From positions 2,852,001 to 2,916,000 of the forward strand of contig NC_087381.1 of assembly GCF_963675165.1 (NCBI RefSeq): a stretch of DNA of 64,000 nt. Direction: 5' to 3'. Source of the stretch: Halichondria panicea (Eukaryota; Porifera; Demospongiae; Suberitida; Halichondriidae). Positions 43,214 through 55,800 of the stretch are shown here, piece by piece. Positions within the stretch are counted from its first letter, which is position 1. Each line of letters begins with the position of its first letter. The notes beneath the pieces were generated by a model. It had not been told where the DNA came from and did not search any database. It was given only the letters and a program-made list of their open reading frames with translations. A program made the position numbers and the translations under genes.

Positions 43214-46200
43214 ATGGCTTTTATTTGGAGGAGAGTTCAGGCTGCTGGTGGAGTGAGACAGTCATTCTGGAAGCTTCTAAAGTGAGACAATCACCAGGCT
43301 TTCTATTTAGAGCTCACCATCAGGCATCTTTTTGTAATGTTATTTATCTAACCATTGCATAATTTGGTGTGCAATAAACTATTCCTTTTGTTGAAGTAGT
43401 TTCGTCCCTAAGTACGTGTGTGTGACATTTCCTCTGATCCTGGTAGGATGCGTGACTTGAGGGCTGGCACTCTAGTGGGTACAGATTCATTCGGGAATGA
43501 ATACTTCGAAAACAAGGATCATATATATGGTGAGTGTAATAAATTATGTGTCGACAGTATGTGTCGACAGTATTTCTTTAAGTAAGGACGTTCACGTCTG
43601 TAAAAAATTATTTTGTGTATTCCGTAAAATAACTATTCCTTGTAAAGATGTAGTCATACCTGTATTATACTGTACATGTATTGAGGCACTGAAAATTGTA
43701 TAGCTCGTACTTAGGCCGACACTAAAAATATGTTTTCACTTTTCAAGATGGTGCTACAGTAGACTCTTGTTAATCCGGTCACCTTTGGGACCATGCACTT
43801 GGCCGGAATAGCGAGGTGGCTGTATTTCGGGAAATAGCCGCGGTTTAAAAACGACCTTACCTCGAATCTAATGACTAATTTTGCGGATATGCCTCGAGGA
43901 TAATGAAGTATAATGAATCATTCTGCTCTCTATTTAAATGTAATCCAATTTTATTTTCCAAACCACACCCAAAACGTTATATCCGGCCGTAATAAACGTA
44001 TAAAATTACATTGAAAACCTTGTTTGGGGAAGCCAGTACTGGCCGGTATACGGAATAGCGAGTGGCTGTACTTCAGGGTGAGTTTTGTGCAGTAAACATC
44101 TAGCTAGCTAGCTAGCATTCCATGCCAAACCAAATGGCCAGTATATCGAGGTGGCCATACTTCAGAGGGCCGGAATAGCGAGAGTCTACTGTATTTGGGC
44201 GAAATGTTGCATATTTAGAGTGTCACCTTAACATGTAAGTACAAATAATAATTTAGCAGCAAAATCTCCCAAATTTACTATGCTTTTGAGGCAAATATAA
44301 ACTAGTGTATATATAATTATATGTAATCAACAGTTTACATAATACCTAGATAGAGTAGTGAAGTGGTTTACTTAAACAGTTACTGTATGGCGGGAAATTT
44401 TAGTGAGGTGTAAATTTCTACGTGTATACTCTGTGTATATACTCTCAAGTATTTGCTTTTTACCATTTGCCCCATAATTCCAAGTGAGCTGCAAATTGCA
44501 GTACAGTAGAACCTCGATTATCCGGAACCTCGATTATTCGGCTTGGCAGTTTTTTTTTTATCAGGTTAAATAATTCAGAAAATGGGCGTGTCCCTCAAAT
44601 GCGCATGCGCGTTACAGCTGTTACCATGGAGACATGCCTGCTTATCTTCTGCGCATGCGCAGACAACCATGTGGCACTGCTGTTTATCAATAAAGTGGGT
44701 GGATCAAGGCATGGTTTATCTATTCAATTATCCGGCATATTCACTTATCCGGCCTGCTTCTGGAACCAAGGTGTCCGGATAATCGAGGTTCTACTGTACT
44801 ACAGTCATGTATGAACCACCACACGTACGCACACATGCAGGTCGTCACAGGTGGGTGCTTTATGCGAGGAAGGACTTTGATGCAAGTCAAGTAACCCCCG
44901 AGTGGTGAGAAATTTATTATGTGGCTAGAAATGTTTGTGTCATATCGTACACTTGTAAACTGCGGACTGTCGTAAAAGAGTGTTATTAAATTACTATGTC
45001 AGTGGTAGGCCTTGGTTGAGAATTCAATATCCTAGGTTTCTTTATACTGGTATTTTGTGGTACTTGTACACGCTGTTAAATAAGCTAATGCTTGTTGTAC
45101 TTACATGTACACGTATGCTATACCTAGAGCTTATCCCTGCATAAACACTGGGCCTTGACACATATGGTTGTTTTTACCTATTATTCTTTTGACTGTTCTC
45201 AAAAAGTCAGCCTATTATTCTACAGTGGAACCTCCATAAAACGGACACCATTGGGGACCAGCCTTTTGGCCGTTATAGAGAGGTGGTCTTCCTTGGGAGG
45301 TTTCGATTTCCAGCTATGTATTTTCTACGAGTCATTTCTTGCTGCAAATGAATCTTGGGGCTTTGCTAACTGCTTCTTTAGCTCTACAAGCTTTGAAAAG
45401 GCTGTAGAGACAAGCTACAGCCAGGTTTTCACGATTGTGCAAAATAATGCTATCTCAGCAATAATTTTCTGCTAATTCTGGGTGTGGCTGTCCGTTCTGG
45501 GAGGTTATTTTCCATTGCTAAAGCTAGTTGGGGACTAGAAAGCTGCTCGTTGTACGGAGTAGAGAGGTGGTCGCTTTTGAGAGGTTGCTTTACATTGAAG
45601 TCATTGTAGTTTCAATCCGGACCTGAGCTCTTGGCTGTTATATAGCGTGTGGTTGCTATTCGGAGGTGGTCGTTAATGGAGGTTCCACTGTAGTGGTGTA
45701 CCCATTATTCCTGTTTAAAGACATCATTCTGAAAATACGATTTATTTGTAGTTGTATTGATTACAGAAAGTGAAATATAATCCTCTAATGCTAGGTTTTG
45801 CAAAAAAGAAAATACTCCTCCTAGTGGCTAGTGCTTACAGTACAGTAATAGATGTCTAGCTACATTATATTAAAATAGAACCAAGTGAAATTAGGTCTAC
45901 CAGAACTCTGAGGGTCAAATTATGCTAGTTTAGTGCCCTATTATTCTCAGTTCCTAGAAGTCTCCCAAAAATTATTATGCTAGCATATTTTGCCAAGCTC
46001 TAATAAAAACCCACTTGTAATCATACATGATAATGACAGGAGTGCTTTGTGCATTTGCTATTGCAGTGTGTGGGTGTCGGATACTCCTAGTCATGCACTC
46101 CTGATAATGATTATAGTCATTGACTTATTCGTGTATTCCCTCCCACTGTCTGTGCAGGCACCGATGGCTACATCACATGGGAGAGCACAACCCGATTGCA

Positions 46201-46329
46201 GAGCCTCTAGAGATAAGGAAGTTCCAACTAGAACACTCTGAGAACCTTTCTGGGACTGTTAGAGAGTACGTACCCTACAGCACAACTCGACCAAAAATTG
46301 AATCGTGGCAGCCTCCCACAGCTGCTTAG
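43214..46329 (+). CDS. NDUFA12: NADH dehydrogenase (complex I) accessory subunit NDUFA12
   Basis: Exons 43214-43281, 43447-43529, 44841-44904 and 46158-46329 join in frame to 128 residues. The protein starts MAFIWRRVQAAGGVRQSFWK, then LRAGTLVGTDSFGNEYFE (the family's GTLVGxDxxGNxYxE motif), GRHRWVLYA, TPEWHRWLHHMGE, and ends with REYVPYSTTRPKIESWQPP. This matches the B17.2/NDUFA12 family closely; human NDUFA12 is 145 residues. It is a supernumerary subunit of respiratory complex I at the mitochondrial inner membrane and helps stabilise the matrix arm. The start is set by the family N-terminus, since an upstream in-frame stop is close. Introns 2 and 3 are unusually long (about 1.3 kb each) because three MITEs have landed in them. 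Confidence 0.93.
43755..44193. mobile_element. MITE with TIR TACAGTAGACTCTTGTTAATCCGG
   Basis: 439 bp in NDUFA12 intron 2. Left end TACAGTAGACTCTTGTTAAT, right end CGGAATAGCGAGAGTCTACTGTA. The interior repeats GGCCGGAATAGCGAGGTGGC-like words several times. Ends and TA flanks fit a pogo/Tigger-type non-autonomous element. A partial copy lies at 3902-3993. Confidence 0.7.
44502..44798. mobile_element. MITE with TIR TACAGTAGAACCTCGATTATCC
   Basis: 297 bp in NDUFA12 intron 2. Left end TACAGTAGAACCTCGATTAT, right end ATAATCGAGGTTCTACTGTA. The ends are related to those of the 43755 element and of the Tigger/pogo family. Confidence 0.75.
45221..45692. mobile_element. MITE with TIR TACAGTGGAACCTCCATAAA
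   Basis: 472 bp in NDUFA12 intron 3. Left end TACAGTGGAACCTCCATAAA with ACGGACACC just inside, right end TAATGGAGGTTCCACTGTA. The interior carries several GAGAGGTGGTC(G/T)-like words. It belongs to the same broad TACAGT(A/G)GAACCTC class as the element at 44502. Confidence 0.75.
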
Positions 46330-46868
46330 TATAGTATTTAATTCCTGTATATGTATGTGTTTGCAGCATTAAGTTTAATTGTACATGTATGTCTTAGTCT
46401 GTTATTTGAAGCAGCCTGTTGTGGAGTATGGAGAAATGTCGATCCAAAAACTTACACACTCCTTACTTTTGTTATTAGACTGCAGTAAGGAGTAGTTCTT
46501 CTCAGACAACGAACGGCCTGGCCTCGAGGCTAAGTAAGGAGTGCGGAATTGTTCCCAAGTTTAGTAGGGGTGGTAGTTTAATGGCTAAGTGTGCTGTGCA
46601 TGCTCTGCATGTGACACTGGGAGAACAGCTATATAAATGTAGCTTTTGCATGAGGCCAATCAAAGATATAGGAGGGCCAATTAACTGCATGACCGGATTA
46701 ACAGTATTCATGCATGAGGTAATTGAGTCACAAATCACATGACTGGATACAAAAATTGTGAAATAACTCACTCGTGTAGCTAGCTAGCTATCATTGCCAT
46801 TGACAGTTTATTGGGATACTACAAGTACAAGAGAACAATTTGAGAACAAGCTGCGTGTGAGCTGAACA
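46330..46868. promoter_or_regulatory. Intergenic region and likely promoter of the prosaposin-like gene
   Basis: The 540 bp between the NDUFA12 stop and the prosaposin start codon hold no gene. A TATAAATG stretch lies near 46632, but it is 230 bp from the ATG, so its role is uncertain. Confidence 0.3.
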
Positions 46869-49800
46869 ATGAAACTATTGACAACCATAGCAGTGGTCAC
46901 TGTGTTAGGTGAGGGCATGCTTCAATCCCCAATTGGTCAATTTTTCCAATGTTGTGGTACTGTAGCTGTACATGTATCTGCTGGCTGGCTGGCTGCATTA
47001 ATTGTACAATTATGACGACCATGCATGCACGCATGTCCTTTTCGAGGTTCATCCGATGTACTTAGGGGTGCAAGGTTTTGCCATGAAATAATTATTAGTG
47101 CATGTTGACATGTCGTTGCATGCTGGTCCTGATATATATGTACATGTATAGAATGAGAGAATTGTGCGTTTTGTCGAGAATATTACAGTTAATAGTGTGG
47201 TGGTCTGACCATTTGCGTGTGCAAGGCTACTATTAGTTGTGCGTGGACTAGGGTACTATTATTTTCAGTGGCTCTTTGAGCATTCATGTTGTGCTTCTCT
47301 TGAAGTCCTTCAAAACATAACCAATCTAAAATTGTCACGTTGAGTCAACCAAGTTAACGACTAACACTTGCAGGACGGTTAAAAATCAATAGATGTTGCT
47401 TCTCAAATTCACCTTTTTTGTACATGCAGTACGCATCAGAAAGATTTCTTTGTTTAAATGCTCAAGTATGTATATAGGCACTAAGGTCATAATTAAGTGT
47501 CATGATTAAAACTGTTGTTCTCTCCATGCTCTGTCCCAATGCACTATGTGATTGGTCATGTGATAATGAATGTGTGCAGTGGGGTGATTTGAATGGTCAC
47601 CTCTCTATAAGAGGCAGCATATGAATACTAGTCACATGACTGTGTTGCAATTTGATTGATATGGTTTTTTTCGTGAATAGTGTGTTGGTTTAAGTGGTTT
47701 TTTGGGCTAAGAGTAGATGATATGTTGATAGGTAGGCATTGATAACACTGGCCATGCAGTATTGTCATGGAAACCTGGAAGCAATGCTACATGTGGGTTC
47801 CTTCCTGCCCACATAATGTACATGCACTTGTGGCTGCATGTGTACTGTACAACAGTAACTGTGCCCATTCTACTCTTTTGCAAGTAAGAAAACTCAGTCA
47901 CTATAATTATGTGTAAGAAAACTCAGTCACTATAATTATGTGCATGTGCGATGTATGCATAGAGCATAGAGACTAAAGCTATTTAATGCATCACATGTAC
48001 AGACAGTGGGGATTATAACATTTTCAAGTGACTTGACAAATGTTAGAGCATACATGTAGCAACACCAAATGTCCAAGCTACAGGCTATAGTAACTTGAGC
48101 TAGAGCTATCACTTGGCCACGCCCATCAATAATTCGAGTAACCTCTGCGCTTTCAACCATATGGACACTTATGTGCATGCGCGAGTAGCATTAAATTTTG
48201 CCGTGTTGCCATTATGAGAGGCCACACCATCATTACCCAGCTGCTAATTAATAATTATGTACTGGAAGTATAATGTCACAAGCCTTTGATGTCGCTATAA
48301 GGAAATATACATAAGTTATTTTCATCGTTTAGTTCCCTCTCAATGTATACTTTCATGATAATGGCATTTCTTACATGTACATGTACATTCATGCGTATAC
48401 AACACTTTGTTGTACACATTCACCGTGACCATTCAGGCTATTAGTTCGTAATGTTTCATCACCTCCCCAGTGGCTGCATGTGAGGCGGGGTCAAAGTGCG
48501 TGTGGGGCCCCTCCTACTGGTGCCAGAGTCCCAGCACTGCTAAAGAATGTGGCCAGGAGACCTACTGTCAACAGGCCGTCTGGATGGCCAAGGTGAGGGT
48601 GTTGATGGTGTGCGTGGGTGTGTGGTGTGCTTAAGATACTGTTAGGTTGCAGTTCGATCTCCGTTGAAGGTCAAGCAATGCAGTAACTCTAACGAAATGA
48701 AAACTCATATCCCCTGAAGTTATGTTTCCCCAGACAAGTGTATCATTATTATAATGTACATGGTTTATGCATTTTAAAGTAGTGTGTGCAAATAATGTGA
48801 TGGCCGGGTTACTGAAAGTTTATGATTGATAGTTGCACGTTATCAGCATAAGTGTGATATGTGCGTACGTGACTTAGTTTCATGTAAGATACAGTGTAGT
48901 GGCAGATTAACATAATTATATACATGTACATACATGTACTTGTTGTAGCCAACCTCTCTCGCTTGTTTCTATGGTTTTGGGTGATTCTTGGCCACTTCTA
49001 CACACGTACATTTCAAATATTTGTGTGTTGTTGTCTATAGTCCACACGTCACATGTACATGTAGTATTGCGAAACTGTGCCCAGGGGGGGGGGGGACGAA
49101 TTACCCCCCCCCCCTCAATGCAGCCCTGATAGTAATAATAAATGCGTATTGCCCCTACAGAAGGAGAAGGTCGGAGGTGCATTGGAGTGTGACATGTGTA
49201 AGCTGGTGGTTAACAAGATAGAGGGACTCGTGGAAACCAAGTCCACCGAGGTACTTAGCTAGGTGCTCATAATTTATATTCACTTGATCTGTAGCGTTAT
49301 TTTGGCATGTAGATTAAATATAAGCGCTAGTGTAGCAAATTCACAGAACTTAAACAGATACAAAGTTGAAAGCTGCATGCATTATATAGTGTATATGGGC
49401 AATTGCTTTTTTACATGTGATGACACTCGTTCCCTCCCCCTCCCCCCAGATTGATATAGAGGTGGAGGTCAAGAAACTGTGCCAAGTTGCCGGGCCCTTG
49501 AACGCAGCCTGTAGGTCTTTCATTGACCAGTACTTTGACCAGATCTGGAAAATGGTCACCAAAGAATTGGTAAGGATACGTACGCTATTAATACTGTATC
49601 GATCTGTATTTAGACAAGGTAGTTCTGACTGCATGTGATCTCAAAAAATTTGCAATATCCTGAATGCTGTAACTTGAGCCATCAATGTGCTACATTATTT
49701 TTGTACATGTTACCTACCTGTATGTACATGTATCTGAGAGAAGGTTTTAAGTCCAAAATACCCTCTCATCCCCAAAGCTAAGCCTTAAATAAGAGACTTA

Positions 49801-52800
49801 CAAATTGAGCTACTATTCTTCTGGAATCGGACCCTCTGAGCTCTAAAGTTGCAATGCCAAACAGTTGCCACATTGTATAGCTAGCTATACTGTATACACT
49901 GTACACTGTACATGCCCATTGCAAATTAATTCACATTCATTTAAGGGTTTGTGTATTGTCTTCCAGGATGCCAAGACGGTGTGTGACATGATCAAGATGT
50001 GTGCTCCCTCCAAGACCGTCCAGCTAGCCGCGGTGAGATACAGTCAGTGTAGTTGTGTAGGGGACAACTGTATGCCACTTCCTTACAGTTGCTATTATAC
50101 CTAGTGATTGTTTATGGGGTCTACATAAAAAATGTTTATATATATATATAACTAGAATGTTACAGCCCAAACTTTCCAAAGCATGTGTGTTGTGTTAGCA
50201 GGCCGCCTCTTTAGTATACAACCACCCAAAGGTAATCCCAATAACAATTCAAATATCTGTGAGTTACAGTTGGTTTCAAACCTGTGTGTTTGCTGTATCT
50301 ATTTATTGTTGTTACAGGCTAAGCCCGAAAACGTTGGAGATGCATGCTCTCTTTGCAAGACAGTTACTGGCTTCCTCAAGTCGTTTGTGGACAGCAACAG
50401 CTCTGAGCCTGAGATCAAGACAGCACTGGAAGACTTCTGTAAACTGTTTCCAACAAACATATCAAAAGAGGTACCGTATAGCGGGTATAGTTCTATGGTA
50501 TAAACTTTCGCAGAATAGCAGCCTTTTTGCAGCATGCATGCAATATTTAATTCATGTTCCCGGTACATGCTAATCAGCGAAAACCGCAAACATTTATACG
50601 TTCGAAATAATTATATCCACTATACGAAGCTTGTGCGTATGACCCAGCCAGTGCTAAGCCTTATAGCTCTACGTACTGACTTGTCCATGTCCAAGCAGTG
50701 AGCCTCACCCATCTGTCTTAGTGGTTAGTAAAATTGTAGAGCTCTCCAAAATGTGCATACAGTATATATGCATACTGTTTTTCAAAAAACAGTTATACGT
50801 ACATGTATGTATGTACAGTATCGGACATTTCTGACTCACTATTGTTTTGATCAAGGATTCATGTACATGATTGTACATGTACGTGTGACAGTCATTTCCA
50901 GGCCATGTACATGTATATACCTTATCAGGGTGTCATACAGGGGGGAAAGGGGGAATATCTCCCCCTCTAGCTCCAATCCCCCCCCCCCCCCCCCTCCTAA
51001 AATTTGCATTCATATACTAGTTGTATGACTGAGTGTCCATAGCTGGACATTTTACATACTATTAACCCTTTCCCGGCTTTAATTAAAAAAACAAAATACA
51101 GAATAAATACACATTTTTCTTTAAAAATACATATCTCATGAACCGTGCATTGTAATCACTTGCAACTATTTCCTACAGGTAGCCCATATCCTGGGGGTAC
51201 CATGACATCATCATCGTTACCTAGCAACTGACCACCCCCCACTAATTAACGATTTTTTTACACATTTCACAATTATGAACATAAACAATATTGTATGAAG
51301 GCATGAAGTAACTAAAGACACTAAACAAGTGTTCTCAATGTTCTCACGGTGACATGGTTCAATCAGAATCAGCAGAAACTTCTCTGCGAGGTTGTATCAG
51401 CAGACGCCCTTTTCCCGGGAAATGTTTTCTTCACCTACACAGGTTTACAAGTTCAATGGTGGCTCATGATGTCCACTTGTGTACTAACTAGACTAAGCAT
51501 ACCATACTGAAGCTATCCAGACTACATTATGATACTCCATAGTTACTTACAAGGTCCAGGACTTTAGTTCATGCTCAGGAGCTTCTTCCTCCGGTTCTTC
51601 AGGCTCTATATTTATAGCTTGACCTCTGAAAAGTAGTTCCTCTCTTGGTATGATCCCAGTCACTGTCCTCTTACTCAACAAGGCCATAAGCATCGTTATT
51701 CTCACTGTCTAGCTGCCCTAGAACCTCGCTGAGGTTGTACTACGAAGATCTTGTAGCCATTATCAAACGGTCACTTTTCTTTCGACAGTACTGCACAAAG
51801 TGTACCTCGAGGCAAGATATTAAAGATACCACGTGAAAGAGCAGCCCAATGTGCATGTGCTGGTACCTACAGCGTGCGCATAGCTCCAACACAGCGCCCA
51901 CAACGATTTTTTGAAAATTATCACTACTGCTGCCGTCATATGACGGCTAAAGCCGGGAAAGGGTTAAACATGGTATTGAAATAACAGTTGACCTGCACAA
52001 TTTTCTCTTATTTCCCTCTCTACTTCAAAATCCTGTATGACACCCTGGTCATGTGGATGAATACATGTGCAGCGTGATACATAATTATCTTCTCCTCTTT
52101 TTAATTTGTTGTGAGTTGTTAACTGTATTGCTCTACCACAGTGCACTGACTTGGTGGACTCAAAGTTTGTTCTGATCTGGGTGCTAGTAAAGGCTGAAGT
52201 GGTGAGTATCAGTACTGTTTTCACTTTCTCTTTGCTTCTAATCTTTGTTAAAAAAACAGCGATAATTTAACCTACTAATTGTAATACATTCTCGCTAACT
52301 GTACATTTACCTGTATAGTTATTAATAGAGAGTTGCATGCCCTCTTCTCTTTTATACGCCCTTGATAATACCTATCTATACAGGTACTGGTATGGCACAC
52401 GATCCTTGCCCTAACTAGTACACAAAAATCAAACTTTCTGCTGATTTAGCTCAAGGTTTTTCACCAGCAAAATATCCTAGTAATACGGGTAATTATGTCA
52501 GCTTTGTACACGTAGCCATGTATTCCCTTTACATTCACAGGACAGTGGTGATATCTGCTATCAGGTTGACCTGTGCAACAAGACTCTTCTCTCTCTACCA
52601 CGCAAGGTGCGTTGTGCTGGCCTTCTAGACATACATGTAATTACCTATAACTTTCTTTCCCACCTATACTCGTGCTAATAATTATAGTCTTTACTAAAAC
52701 TTGTGGGGCTGTACTGCAGTGTGCATGTATATTACTTTCGTGATTTGAGTCTAAAAGTTTTGTGCCTCGAGGTGCTACGTTTATACAGTCATTTTCGTAA

Positions 52801-55800
52801 TTTGAGTCTAAAAGTCTAAAAGTTTTGTGCCTCGAGGTGCTACGTACAGCTCTGTAACATTATACATGCTGTAAGTTGTTAGGTATTTGAATTAGGCCAT
52901 GCAGCAATTTTGGTACTCATAAATCTCTCCTAACAATTAATTTTCATGTGTGTGTGTGCGTGCGCAGTGCATGTACATGTATGCCCAAACAAATGAATAT
53001 AATTAATTATGCGTGTGTTTATTAAGCATACTGTACTTCATTGCATATTACATGTACATGTATTATCTACAGACTAGTCCCAAAGGGCTCGGAGATGCCT
53101 GCTCAACTTGCACGCTAGTTGTGAACTATATTAAGTCATTTGTGGATGGTAATTACTCTGAGGATGAGGTCAAGACGGCACTGGAGACTCTATGTAAAGT
53201 ACTACCAGGAAACATCTCAACAGATGTAATGTACTCTGTTATGTATTCAATTATAGCGCCACTTGCCCAATATGAATTGCGTGCTACATGTACATGTATG
53301 TATCTTTATCTGTGTTAATATAACTGTATTGCTCTACCACAGTGCACTAACCTGGTGGACTCAAAGTTTGATCTGATCTGGACACTATTGAAGGCTGAAG
53401 TGGTGAGTACACCAATGTGTTGTGTATGCAGCTGTTCAGTTGTGCACCATCAATGCACCCAAACACACACACTGTCCAGCATTCCTAGTATAGAATTTGT
53501 AGTCCTCTTTGCTTTTAAATTATACCTCACATTCACAGGACAGTGGTGATGTCTGCAAACAGATCGGACTATGCAACACCACTCTCTCTCTACCACACAA
53601 GGTAGTGTGCTTGTTGATACCTAGTCAGTGTGTACAGTGTACCTTCTTTCCTGAAAGTTGTGGGACGTACTTTAGAGGATAACTGTTACTTTTGCAATCT
53701 GAGTGTACATGTAGCTAGAACTGTTGGGCCCCAGCTTATTAAATACATGTGCACCTCTGTAACGTACGTTATACATGCAGTGTCCGTGCGTACTATTGAT
53801 TTACAAATGCAGGCCACCAATATTGGTACTCGCACATTAATTTTGTCGAACAGATAATAATAATAATAATAGGTGTGTGTGTGTGCGTGTGCATTGCTAC
53901 AGTGTAATGCCTAACCAGTGTTACTCCTACATGTAAATATACATGCATGAGTGTGCATAGCATACTGTACTGTACCTCCTTGTGTATTATCTACAGACTA
54001 GTCCCAAAGGGCTCGGAGATGCCTGCTCAACTTGCACGCTAGTTGTGAACTTTATTAAGAATTTTGTGGATGGTAATTACTCTGAGGATGAGGTCAAGAC
54101 GGCACTGGAGAGTCTATGTAAAGTACTACCAGGAAACATCTCAACAGATGTAATGTACTCTGTTATGTATTCAATTATAGCGCCACTTGCCCAATATGAA
54201 TTGCGTGCTACATGTACATGTATGTATCTTTATCTGTGTTAATATAACTGTATTGCTCTACCACAGTGCACTAACCTGGTGGACTCAAAGTTTGATCTGA
54301 TCTGGACACTATTGAAGGCTGAAGTGGTGAGTACACCAATGTGTTGTGTGTGCAACTGTTCAGTTGTGCACCCAGACACACACACTGTCCAGCATTCCTA
54401 GTATACAATTTGTAGTCCTCTTTGCTTTTAAATTATACCTCACATTCACAGGACAGTGGTGATGTCTGCAAGCAGATTGGACTATGCAACACCACTCTCT
54501 CTCTGCCACACAAGGTAGTGTGCTTGTTGATACCTAGTCAGTGTGTACAGTTATCAATACCTTCTTTCCTGAAAGTTGTGGGACGTACTTTAGAGGATAA
54601 CTGTTACTTTTGCAATCTGAGTGTACATGTAGCTAGAACTGTTGGGCCCCAGCTTATTAAATACATGTGCACCTCTGTAACGTACGTTGTACATGCAGTG
54701 TCCGTACGTACTATTGATTTACAAATGCAGGCCACCAATATTGGTACTCGCACATTAATTTTGTCGAACAGATAATAATAATAATAATAATAGGTGTGTG
54801 TGTGTGCGTGTGTGTGCATTGCTACAGTGTAATGCCTAACCAGTGTTACTCCTACATGTAAATATACATGCATGAGTGTGCATAGCATACTGTACTGTAC
54901 CTCCTTGTGTATTATCTACAGACTAGTCCCAAAGGGCTCGGAGATGCCTGCTCAACTTGCACGCTAGTTGTGAACTTTATTAAGAATTTTGTGGATGCCA
55001 GTAGCTCTGAGGATGAGGTCAAGACGGCACTGGAGACTCTATGTAAAGTACTACCAGGAAACATCTCAACAGATGTAATGTACTCTGTTATGTATTCAAT
55101 TATAGCGCCACTTGCCCAATATGAATTGCGTGCTACATGTACATGTATGTATCTTTATCTGTGTTAATATAACTGTATTGCTCTACCACAGTGCACTAAC
55201 CTGGTGGACTCAAAGTTTGATCTGATCTGGACACTGTTGAAGGCTGAAGTGGTGAGTACACCAATGTGTTGTGTATGCAGCTGTTCAGTTGTGCACCATC
55301 AATGCACCCAAACACACACACTGTCCAGCATTCCTAGTATAGAATTTGTAGTCCTCTTTGCTTTTAAATTATACCTCACATTCACAGGACAGTGGTGATG
55401 TCTGCAAACAGATCGGACTATGCAACACCACTCTCTCTCTACCACACAAGGTAGTGTGCTTGTTGATACCTAGTCAGTGTGTACAGTTATCACAATACCT
55501 TCTTTCCTGAAAGTTGGCGGACGTACGTTAGAGGATAACTGTTACTTTTGCAATCTGAGTGTACATGTAGCTAGAACTGTTGGGCCCCAGCTTATTAGAT
55601 ACATGTGCAAATGAACATGTACACCTCTGTAACGTACGTTATACATGCAGTGTCCGTACGTACTATTGATTTACAAATGTAGGCCACCAATATTGGTACT
55701 CGCACATTAATTTCGTCGAATTTTCCTTGTTTCTTTGACTCCTGTCTTAATATAGCAGGTGTAGCAACGATAGTTTTAAGCTACTACGACTCATAGACTA

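Larger units (their letters stand above)
50318..52606 (+). other. Saposin-B domain 2 (exons 6-8)
   Basis: Exons 50318-50470, 52142-52201 and 52541-52606. Cysteines: DACSLC, DFC, CTD, DIC, DLC. It has the same exon plan as the near-identical cassettes downstream and is a diverged relative of them. The first intron is stretched to 1.67 kb by a nested pair of transposons. Confidence 0.85.
53073..55710 (+). repeat. Three near-identical ~925 bp tandem units (exons plus introns)
   Basis: Unit starts at 53073, 53997 and 54922 (spacing 924 and 925 bp). Exons and introns are both almost identical, including intron words such as GTTGTGGGACGTACTTTAGA and the TAATAATAATAGGTGTGTG microsatellite. The third unit loses similarity after about 55710, where a MITE has inserted. 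Confidence 0.9.

Noticed and set aside
46630-46640. TATAAATG as TATA box of the prosaposin gene
   Set aside because: Too far (about 230 bp) from the start codon without evidence for a 5' untranslated region of that length.
49084-49117. Poly-G then poly-C run, possible structured element
   Set aside because: It can form a simple hairpin, but this looks like homopolymer slippage in an intron; no other evidence of function.
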